In this document: positions 7,643-13,720 of the stretch, piece after piece | Position numbering within the stretch: the stretch's first letter is position 1 | How the letters are laid out: each line of letters starts with the position of its first letter | Assembly: GCA_003566395.1 (NCBI GenBank) | Contig: PXDL01000592.1 | Location: forward strand, 1 to 15,541 | Direction of reading: 5' to 3' | Length of the DNA: 15,541 nt | Source: Balneolia bacterium | GTDB lineage: Bacteria; Bacteroidota; Rhodothermia; Balneolales; Cyclonatronaceae | Notes under the pieces: generated by a model | The model's input: the letters and a program-made list of their open reading frames with translations, nothing else | Database searches by the model: none | Told to the model about the DNA's origin: nothing | Position numbers and translations under genes: made by a program

Positions 7643-10600
7643 GACTGAGGCTCCCTTTCCCTGAAATGCGCGGCGGCCTTCGTCCAGATATTTTGAGTCC
7701 AGGACCTGAGCTCATCCTCGACTGCCCCCCGGTTGTAGCCGTCAAAAAAAAGCTGCGCGTAGTTGTCATCCTGATAGACGGATGCTCCCCACAATGAATT
7801 CTCGGGATCAAAATAGTTGCTGAGCTTGCCCAGGGCAGACGCGGTTTTGGATTCGTCGCCATCGGCTTCGGCCTGAAGAAGCGCGTACATGTGCTCCATA
7901 GCCTGAGGCGTGGCCGGAGGCGGAAGCTTACTGAGTTCGAGCCACAAAGAGACGAGTTCCGAGAGAAAACCGGGGTCGTTTAAAGGGTGAAGCTCACGTA
8001 TCAAAGCACCGGACTTATCGCTTTGAGTGATGTAAATGGTTTTGGCTTCGGGCCAAAATGTCGCGTTCATAAAAAGATGCCCGATCCAGGTGTCCATGCG
8101 GCGCTTGGGTTTGTCGCCTGCGTAATGGATAGCTGCACTGATGCCGTCCACGGGCGGAGTGATGCGCCCGCGCAGCAGCACCGGTTTTCCGTTCGCCATA
8201 ATTATAGTTTCTGCATACTCAGGATCCGGACGTGTAATACTGATATTCTCCGCTTTGATCGCCTTCAAAAAATCTTCGAGGTCACGCATCCGGGCATCGA
8301 AAGCCGCACTCCCCGCTTTGCTATAGGGCAGTTTTCCCGACAGCCTGAACTGATTCCGGATCGCCTCATATTGATCCGGATCATCTACAGAAACTTCCAG
8401 TAATTCCTGATTGATTTTATACTTTTCAAGAGCGTTCATCACAAAAGGATCGCGGTCGTCGGTCTCGACTTCGTCACGCAATAGCGCCATGCCGGCCCTG
8501 TATCGCATCATCCACTCAATCGGATGCCTGAATATTTTTTGCAATTCGGCGAGTTCGAGCACAGGCGGGTCTTCATCTTTCTGAGCAGGCAGCTCGCAAT
8601 CGAAACGTGGTATTCCGGTTTCATCAGGCGAGGGGCTTTGAAGGCGCTGCTGCTCGGAAATCCGGCGTGAATCATAGGTAAACAGCCCGTCGCCATCGCC
8701 CTTCAGGTAATCCCGGTGAAACCCATGCAAGCGGTGCTTTATCACCATTTTCCTACGCATATCTTGCGGATTCTCACTTTGCTTAGCAAGCTGATCGACA
8801 AGTTCGGAGACGACCAGCGAGGGCGCGGTCTCCGAACCGTCGCGGCTGCTGAAACCGGTATAGCTCAGATGAAGACGATCTTTGGCGGCCATCACCGCAT
8901 CGAGAAAAAGCGCGCGGTTTTGAATGCGCTGCTGCCGGTCGCCTGGTCGCGGGTTGCTGAAAATGAGATCGAAACCGGGCGCCTTATCATAGCCGGGAAA
9001 AGTTCCTTCATTAAGCCCGAGCACGGCGATAAACCGAAACGGCAGATGACGCACAGGCACCATAGCCGAAAAGGTGATGCCTCCCGAACGGTACCCCGAC
9101 CCGGCCACACGCTCACGAAACTGATCACGAAATGCATCCACGATAACCTCGGCGGGAAAATGTTCGTCACCGGGCAGTCCGGCCGCGTCGAGGGCTTCGA
9201 CTGCGCGCCTGACCGGAAGCACCGCCTGCTCATAACGATCCTCATCAGGTAAAAAAGCGTCGATAAGCGTGTGAATATGCGTTTTCCATGTCGCGATAGT
9301 TTGCATATCACGGGCGATTTCCAGCCAGTTTTTCAGATGCGACGCTATTCCGGAAAGAACCCCGGCAAGCCGAAGTTGATCACTGCCTTCGATGTCGGTA
9401 AACGGAACAATTCCCAGCACAACCGATTCTGATTCCGGAGGCTGCATTACCCCCATAAGGAGACGGTTCAGGCCGAATTCCCAGGACCTGATACCTTCGT
9501 CGCCCCGGTCTCCGGCATCAAGGCCCCAGCGTACTCCCGCTTCCTTCAGCCAGTGTCTGATAAGGCTGATGTCCGCGGTGTGAAGGTCAAAGCGCTCCCG
9601 AACCGGTTCACGCTCCATCAATTCCAGCACCTGACTTGCTTTATAGCGGGAGTGATGGATCAGCATGAGATCGGTGAGCAGCTCGAACAGGCGGCCGGTT
9701 AGGGTGGATGACGGATCGTGAATATGATACGGCATACCGGGATCGTCGTCCCCCTGTCGGCCGAAGACGGCGTGTACTGCGGTGATGTGATCTGAAAGCT
9801 GCGGCGCCGTTACGAGCACATCGGAGGGACCGGCATCGGGATAATCCTGAAAAAACTGAATGATTTCATCTTTAAGCACCTCAATTTCCCGCAGCGGATT
9901 GTGGCAGGCGTGAATGCGCAAACTCTCATCGGCGGAAAGCGGTCGCTCTCTGCGCTGATGCACATCATCCTGCAATTTCCCCAACAACGTGTTTGTACGA
10001 ACCCCCTGCTCCGGTTCGATATACTCTTCCGAATCATCATCGGTTAAGGCCGTAATATGCCTGAGCTGCTCCCGCGACTGCTCGTGTTCCAGGCCCGAGA
10101 GTTTAAAAAGCTCATGAGATGATACGTTCTCTCCCCTGCCGGGCTGCTCCGGATCAATCCGGTACCAAAATACGGTTTGCGTTTTTGAGATTGCGGCAAG
10201 CACTTCTGCATACATCGGGGGCATGCTGCCCGTACCTATCAGGTGAATCGGTCCGGGCACGGCAATTTCTCCGGAACGGATCGATTCCAGCAGTTTGAAG
10301 TGAAGCTCGGGCCGGCTTGTAAACTCAGGATGCGATTTGCGAAGCTCAAGCCAGAGTTTCATCTGCCATTCCGCCGTTTTCTGATCTCTTTCCGAAAATG
10401 CAGCTATATCATCGGGCTGTTTTCCATCGGACCAGGCCGAAATCCATCCGGGGCGAAACAGCTGATACTGATCAAAAATATCGGCAATCTGAACGGCGAG
10501 CTGATAGCGTCTGCGTTTGACCTCCGCCTCCGAACTCCGACGATGTTTCACATAGTGATCGAGTTTGGGAAAAAACGCGCCGGTCTGATCTCCGGCAAGC

Positions 10601-10890
10601 AGGTGGTAAATCATCCATCCGAGGCGAAATTTATTCGGAAGCCGGGCTTCATACTGCGGATCAATACTCAGGTTCAACCTGTGGATAAAGCGTGCCGGAA
10701 GTTCGATGTCCAAATTTGCGCTAATGCCGTTTTGCCGGGCCTGTTGAAGCTGCAACCACCGGCCCGTATCACGATTGGGCACAACGAGTTGAACGGGCTT
10801 TAGCAAGGAGCCGGACTTTTCCCAGCTGATCTTCCGCAAAAACGCCTCCCTGATATCATCCATCGATAAAGTCGTGATGCAGTGCAGCAT
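7639..10890 (-). CDS. recC: RecBCD subunit RecC, Chi-scanning subunit (exonuclease V gamma)
   Basis: A 1083-residue protein (E. coli RecC has 1122). RecC splits the duplex, passes strands to RecB and RecD, and scans for Chi with domains that resemble an inactive helicase and nuclease. Recognisable RecC blocks, numbered from the chosen start: an N-terminal segment with PNRDTGRWLQ (38-47); RIHACHNPLREIEVLKD (325-341); FRFIAVLGLNEGTFP about 618-632; PGDRQQRIQNRALFLDA 649-665; and RHPIEWMMRYRAG about 788-800, which precedes the nuclease-like end. No Walker A is seen, as expected. The ATG at 10890 is preferred because MLHCITTLSMDDIREAF lines up with the E. coli RecC N-terminus. A GTG at 10938 would add 16 residues, and neither start has a good ribosome site. 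The 3' end overlaps recB by ATGA. Confidence 0.93.
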   Translation of the reverse strand: MLHCITTLSMDDIREAFLRKISWEKSGSLLKPVQLVVPNRDTGRWLQLQQARQNGISANLDIELPARFIHRLNLSIDPQYEARLPNKFRLGWMIYHLLAGDQTGAFFPKLDHYVKHRRSSEAEVKRRRYQLAVQIADIFDQYQLFRPGWISAWSDGKQPDDIAAFSERDQKTAEWQMKLWLELRKSHPEFTSRPELHFKLLESIRSGEIAVPGPIHLIGTGSMPPMYAEVLAAISKTQTVFWYRIDPEQPGRGENVSSHELFKLSGLEHEQSREQLRHITALTDDDSEEYIEPEQGVRTNTLLGKLQDDVHQRRERPLSADESLRIHACHNPLREIEVLKDEIIQFFQDYPDAGPSDVLVTAPQLSDHITAVHAVFGRQGDDDPGMPYHIHDPSSTLTGRLFELLTDLMLIHHSRYKASQVLELMEREPVRERFDLHTADISLIRHWLKEAGVRWGLDAGDRGDEGIRSWEFGLNRLLMGVMQPPESESVVLGIVPFTDIEGSDQLRLAGVLSGIASHLKNWLEIARDMQTIATWKTHIHTLIDAFLPDEDRYEQAVLPVRRAVEALDAAGLPGDEHFPAEVIVDAFRDQFRERVAGSGYRSGGITFSAMVPVRHLPFRFIAVLGLNEGTFPGYDKAPGFDLIFSNPRPGDRQQRIQNRALFLDAVMAAKDRLHLSYTGFSSRDGSETAPSLVVSELVDQLAKQSENPQDMRRKMVIKHRLHGFHRDYLKGDGDGLFTYDSRRISEQQRLQSPSPDETGIPRFDCELPAQKDEDPPVLELAELQKIFRHPIEWMMRYRAGMALLRDEVETDDRDPFVMNALEKYKINQELLEVSVDDPDQYEAIRNQFRLSGKLPYSKAGSAAFDARMRDLEDFLKAIKAENISITRPDPEYAETIIMANGKPVLLRGRITPPVDGISAAIHYAGDKPKRRMDTWIGHLFMNATFWPEAKTIYITQSDKSGALIRELHPLNDPGFLSELVSLWLELSKLPPPATPQAMEHMYALLQAEADGDESKTASALGKLSNYFDPENSLWGASVYQDDNYAQLFFDGYNRGAVEDELRSWTQNIWTKAAAHFREREPQS

Positions 10891-11043
10891 GTCGGGTTTC
10901 GGTATTGATGAGTTAAAATGGCTCAAGCCGCGGCGCACGCGGACTTAAAGAAAACTCAAAATACAAAAATAAGGTGACGGCGTATGGTCACTCTGTTTCA
11001 GCGTCCCGAATAGTTTTTTTTACTCAAAAATCCGACGTTTATC
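10891..11043 (-). promoter_or_regulatory. gatA-recC spacer with a weak promoter candidate
   Basis: This 153-base AT-rich spacer is the largest gap inside the minus-strand gene run, so recCBD may have its own promoter here. On the minus strand TATTTTTG (10971-10964) matches the Bacteroidota TAnnTTTG box exactly, about 75 bases before the recC ATG. No convincing TTTG or TTGACA lies 19-21 bases upstream of it. A five-base inverted repeat, GTGAC at 10974-10978 with GTCAC at 10987-10991, stands beside it. That hairpin followed by the T-rich stretch could instead be a weak terminator for gatA. The sequence does not settle this. Confidence 0.25.
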
Positions 11044-12555
11044 TCAGTCCGCGCCCCTTACAAGTCGCTCAACGGCAGCAGCGGCACGTATAAGTTGTTT
11101 TTCGGCGAAATGGGGCGCCATGAACTGAATACCTACGGGGAGACCGTCCGTGGCATGTTTACCTGCCGGTACGCTTATAGCGGGGATACCGGCCAGATTT
11201 GCCGAAATCGTATAGATATCGCTCAGGTACATTTGCAGCGGGTCGTCGGTTTTCTCGCCGATCCGGAAGGCCGTTCCGGGTGAAGTGGGTGAAACAATGA
11301 CATCACACTTGTTGAAAGCCTGTATAAAATCATTCTGTATGAGGCGGCGTATGCGCTGAGCTTTTCCGTAATACGCATCATAATAGCCGGCGCTCAGCAC
11401 GTATGTACCCAGCATGATGCGCCGTTTCACCTCCGTACCGAATCCTTCGGTTCTGCTCTGTTTGTACAGTCGGATAAGAGCCGAATCCAGTTCTGAAATG
11501 TCTCCTCCGGCATCCTGTATTGCTTTTTTTTCAGCGGCCAGATCCTGAGCAACTTTTTTCTGATCGGCCCGGTGTCCGTATCGTATTCCATCGTACCGAG
11601 CCAGATTACTGGAGGCTTCCGCCGTTGCCAAAATGTAATAGGTAGCGATGGCAACTTTGGTATGGGGAAGGGTGAGGGGAACAACAATTGCGCCCCGTGC
11701 TTCAAGTTCTTCAATGCGCTTGCGCACCAGTTTTCCGGTTTCCGCTTCGAGTCCGTCTCCGAAATACTCTTCAGGCAGACCGATTCTGAGTCCTTCAACC
11801 GATTGACCGGCGGCCTGGGCATAGTCTTCAACCTCCCGGGCCGAAGACGTTGCATCATGGACATCATGGCCGGCCAGAACTTCAAGTATCAGCCCCGCAT
11901 CTTCAACTGTTCGGGTGAGCGGTCCGATGCTGTCGAAAGAGGAGGCGTAGGCGATTAGCCCGTATCTGGAAACGCGTCCGTAAGTGGGCCTGAGGCCGGT
12001 TACGCCACAAAAAGACGCCGGCTGACGAATCGATCCTCCGGTATCCGAACCCAGTGTTGCATGGCACATATCTGCGGCTACTGCAGCCGCACTGCCCCCT
12101 GATGAGCCGCCGGGAACCCGCTCGGTGTCATGGGGGTTCCGGGTTGGCCCGAAAGCTGAATTTTCGGTAGATGAACCCATTGCAAATTCATCCATATTCA
12201 TACGGCCAATTATAATGGCATCTTCATCAAGCAGACGACGAACGGCAGTGGCATCGTACACGCTTTCAAAATTTTCGAGCATACGGGAGCCGGCGGTTGC
12301 TTTTTCTCCGCGCTGTACGATTGCCTCTTTGATTCCGATTACAGCACCGGCAAGTTTCCCGCCCCGTCCGGCCTTTATTTTTTGATCCACTTCCGCAGCG
12401 CGTTTGAGGGCGGCATCGGTATATACCTGCGTGAAGGCGTGCAGGGTATCATTTTGCGCCTCAATGTTTGTTAAAAACCGGCTGACATTCTCTTCTGCTG
12501 ATTGCTCTCCATTTTCCAGGAGCTGCCGCATGGCACGAATGGAAACTTCTTGCAA
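11044..12555 (-). CDS. gatA: Asp-tRNA(Asn)/Glu-tRNA(Gln) amidotransferase subunit A
   Basis: A 503-residue amidase-signature enzyme. GatA hydrolyses glutamine and passes ammonia to GatB, which amidates mischarged Glu-tRNA(Gln) or Asp-tRNA(Asn). The catalytic triad is present: K76 (VIGIKEA), cis-Ser S151 (PGGSSGGS) and the nucleophile S175 (SDTGGSIRQP). These are offset by exactly three from K79/S154/S178 of Staphylococcus aureus GatA. SDIYTISANLAGIPAISVP near the C-terminus is typical of GatA rather than of general amidases. The start used is TTG at 12555, which gives the usual family N-terminus. An ATG eight codons later (12531) is a real alternative, and neither has a clear ribosome site. 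gatB and gatC are not in the window. tatA lies 56 bases upstream on the same strand, suggesting cotranscription. Confidence 0.93.
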   Translation of the reverse strand: MQEVSIRAMRQLLENGEQSAEENVSRFLTNIEAQNDTLHAFTQVYTDAALKRAAEVDQKIKAGRGGKLAGAVIGIKEAIVQRGEKATAGSRMLENFESVYDATAVRRLLDEDAIIIGRMNMDEFAMGSSTENSAFGPTRNPHDTERVPGGSSGGSAAAVAADMCHATLGSDTGGSIRQPASFCGVTGLRPTYGRVSRYGLIAYASSFDSIGPLTRTVEDAGLILEVLAGHDVHDATSSAREVEDYAQAAGQSVEGLRIGLPEEYFGDGLEAETGKLVRKRIEELEARGAIVVPLTLPHTKVAIATYYILATAEASSNLARYDGIRYGHRADQKKVAQDLAAEKKAIQDAGGDISELDSALIRLYKQSRTEGFGTEVKRRIMLGTYVLSAGYYDAYYGKAQRIRRLIQNDFIQAFNKCDVIVSPTSPGTAFRIGEKTDDPLQMYLSDIYTISANLAGIPAISVPAGKHATDGLPVGIQFMAPHFAEKQLIRAAAAVERLVRGAD

Positions 12556-12611
12556 GATGGCTGTGGATTTGGTTCGGATTAGAAAAGGTTAAACAAAAGA
12601 ACAACCGGTTC

Positions 12612-12836
12612 TCAGCTTGTTTTTTCTTTTTCGGTGTCAGATTTAGCGTTCGATTTAGGCGTTTCACTATCCCGTGAACCGTGTTCAATCTCGCTTTTAA
12701 TCTCGTTGGATGCTTTTCTGAACTCATTGATTCCTTGTCCGAGTCCGCGGGCAAGTTCAGGTATCTTTTTAGCTCCGAAGAGTAAAAGTACCACCAGAAC
12801 TATAATGGCAATTTCAAGTCCGCCTAATGATCCCAT
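12612..12836 (-). CDS. tatA: Twin-arginine translocase subunit TatA/TatE family
   Basis: A 74-residue inner-membrane protein with the standard TatA architecture. There is a short N-terminus and a single transmembrane helix at about 4-20, with the polar E8 typical of TatA-type helices. The FG hinge is F20-G21. An amphipathic helix follows at about 23-45 (KKIPELARGLGQGINEFRKA), then a charged, disordered tail. TatA oligomers form the pore through which TatC-bound folded proteins cross. Known paralogues TatB and TatE look similar; the short length favours TatA/E. The ATG has AAGGAG 12 bases upstream (12854-12849), a rather long spacing with no better start in frame. tatC is absent here. It appears to be the first gene of the minus-strand run. 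Confidence 0.92.
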   Translation of the reverse strand: MGSLGGLEIAIIVLVVLLLFGAKKIPELARGLGQGINEFRKASNEIKSEIEHGSRDSETPKSNAKSDTEKEKTS

Positions 12837-12923
12837 AAAATAATGTTACTCCTTAACGTTTGCACCGGGTTCATTTTAAAAGCGATTTTACCGGCACGGG
12901 GTAGATAGATAAGTGAAAAATCT

Positions 12924-12950
12924 GAATTAGTAAATATAAGAAACTAATTC
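12924..12950. repeat. Perfect inverted repeat upstream of tatA, possible operator
   Basis: GAATTAGT (12924-12931) and ACTAATTC (12943-12950) are exact reverse complements around an 11-base AT-rich centre. On the minus strand the centre contains TATATT, five of six to a -10 box, about 95 bases before the tatA ATG. A regulator dimer bound here would cover that box. No good -35 lies 17-18 bases upstream of it. As RNA it would be a weak A/U-rich hairpin without a following T-run, so a terminator is unlikely. Confidence 0.45.
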
Positions 12951-13014
12951 CGGTTTCCACACTTCACAGCGGCTTTCTGTAAGGTAATGAGACCATTTGA
13001 AATCAAAAAAAATC

Positions 13015-13143
13015 ATGCTTGTTAAAACCAATCTAAAAGTCTATTTTCAGCCTGCTCAAAAGCAGGTGTTCGCAGGTTTAGAATATGATATCGAAGCAGG
13101 TAAAGCTACCACATCAGCCTTTTTACATCATTCACTAAAATAA
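13015..13143 (+). CDS. Possible small protein of 42 residues
   Basis: An open frame from ATG 13015 to TAA 13141-13143, beginning MLVKTNLKVYFQ and ending AFLHHSLK. I do not recognise it. A TTG at 12997 in the same frame would add six residues (MKSKKI); an in-frame TGA closes the frame just before that. AAGG lies 12 bases before the TTG, a spacing similar to that at tatA; the ATG has no ribosome site. The composition is plausible for a soluble peptide, with no membrane segment or signal. It could equally be chance, a relic of a longer gene, or part of a leader, because the same DNA carries a short hairpin and three GCAGGT copies. Treat as unproven. Confidence 0.25.
   Translation: MLVKTNLKVYFQPAQKQVFAGLEYDIEAGKATTSAFLHHSLK
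13051..13101 (+). repeat. Short hairpin and three GCAGGT copies
   Basis: CCTGCT (13051-13056) and AGCAGG (13061-13066) can pair around CAAA. GCAGGT occurs at 13062, 13072 and 13096. All of this lies inside the possible small ORF. The hairpin has no T-run, so it is not a terminator. It may simply reflect chance. Confidence 0.25.
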
Positions 13144-13145
13144 TT

Positions 13146-13195
13146 TATCAAGGCGTGAAATATTCTTGATATTTCTGCATTAGGAACTGTGAAAT
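13146..13195 (+). promoter_or_regulatory. Inverted repeat overlapping a candidate promoter for the acidic protein gene
   Basis: TATCAAG (13146-13152) and CTTGATA (13165-13171) are perfect inverse copies with a 12-base loop. The right arm contains TTGATA (13166-13171), five of six to the sigma-70 -35 box. TGAAAT (13190-13195), four of six to -10, follows after 18 bases. That would place transcription about 90 bases before the ATG at 13291. The overlap suggests an operator. The repeat lies directly after the stop of the small ORF, so a weak hairpin there is the alternative reading. Confidence 0.3.
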
Positions 13196-13290
13196 AAGTA
13201 ACATTCCATCCTTGTTATTTAGAACAACTTTGCTTTATTACGGCATATAAATCCCCGATAAATTAATACCGATACAACCTATATACCGCT

Positions 13291-13536
13291 ATGATCTGGA
13301 CCGTTGAGTTAGCTGCAACACTTGAAGAGGCACCCTGGCCCGCAACACGAGAAGAATTGATCGAATGGGGCGAGCGCAACGGATGTCCGCAGCAAGTGAT
13401 CGACAACTTATATGAACTCGATGAGGAAGACGAAACTCCTTACGAGAGCATTGAGGAAATATGGCCCGATTACATCATGAAAGAAGACTTCTTCCACGGA
13501 GAAGAAGATGACGGGTTTGATTACGACGACGTTTAA
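13291..13536 (+). CDS. Small acidic DUF2795-like protein
   Basis: An 81-residue cytosolic protein with no membrane segment or signal. It resembles the short Bacteroidota/Chlorobiota proteins beginning MIWTVELA..L..APWPAT that are annotated DUF2795; this is recognition from memory. The N-terminal half (3-43) looks like a small helical fold with conserved W3, W16, P17 and W26. IEEIWPDY at 54-61 is a second recognisable block. Twenty-seven residues are Asp or Glu against three Lys/Arg, most densely at 42-56 and 71-80, which suggests binding to a basic partner or mimicry of nucleic acid. The function is not known to me. The gene stands alone with its own terminator downstream (13585-13625) and a possible promoter at 13166-13195. 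The ATG lacks a clear ribosome site. Confidence 0.85.
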   Translation: MIWTVELAATLEEAPWPATREELIEWGERNGCPQQVIDNLYELDEEDETPYESIEEIWPDYIMKEDFFHGEEDDGFDYDDV

Positions 13537-13584
13537 CCTTCCGCCTCTGAATTTTATTTTACCATTTCCTCTTTATTCCTTTAC

Positions 13585-13625
13585 AAACGGCTGTATGTTC
13601 GCATGCAGCCGTTTTTGTATTTTTT
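13585..13625 (+). terminator. Intrinsic terminator after the acidic protein gene
   Basis: A 13-base stem (13585-13597 with 13602-13614) closes a TTCG loop, with one T-G wobble and otherwise perfect pairing around AACGGCTG/CAGCCGTT. It is followed by T-rich sequence with a run of six T at 13620-13625. It lies 48 bases after the stop codon. It separates the acidic protein from the Omp85 gene. The A-rich left flank is short, so termination on the minus strand is less likely. Confidence 0.9.
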
Positions 13626-13720
13626 GAGCAGGCTACACTTGTGCGCTCTTTCCGACTCCCGACCGGCCTTATTCGTTCACCCGAGTCCGAAACCTTTTCC
13701 GCACTCTACCTGAATCTGTG
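13626..13720 (+). promoter_or_regulatory. Leader of the Omp85 gene, weak promoter candidate
   Basis: Because a terminator lies immediately upstream, the Omp85 gene needs a promoter here. TACACTTG (13634-13641) matches the Bacteroidota TAnnTTTG box with one change. The nearest TTTG (13614-13617) is 16 bases away rather than 19-21 and falls in the terminator. No Shine-Dalgarno sequence precedes the ATG at 13721. Nothing else is evident. Confidence 0.2.

Larger units (their letters stand above)
12837..13290. other. Divergent intergenic control region
   Basis: These 454 bases separate the minus-strand tatA run from the plus-strand acidic-protein gene, so both promoters must lie here unless transcription enters from further away. 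The region is markedly more AT-rich than the flanking genes. It holds two perfect inverted repeats (12924-12950 and 13146-13171), a candidate plus-strand promoter (13166-13195), the tatA ribosome site (12849-12854) and one small plus-strand open frame (13015-13143). I see no tRNA, known riboswitch or mobile element in it. Confidence 0.6.

Noticed and set aside
12590..12611. GAAC-AACCG-GTTC with a T-rich minus-strand tail as a tatA terminator
   Set aside because: A four-base stem is too weak, and the short distance to gatA favours cotranscription.
12461..12754. Minus-strand frame of 97 codons spanning tatA and gatA
   Set aside because: It is out of frame with both recognised genes, which explain the same DNA.
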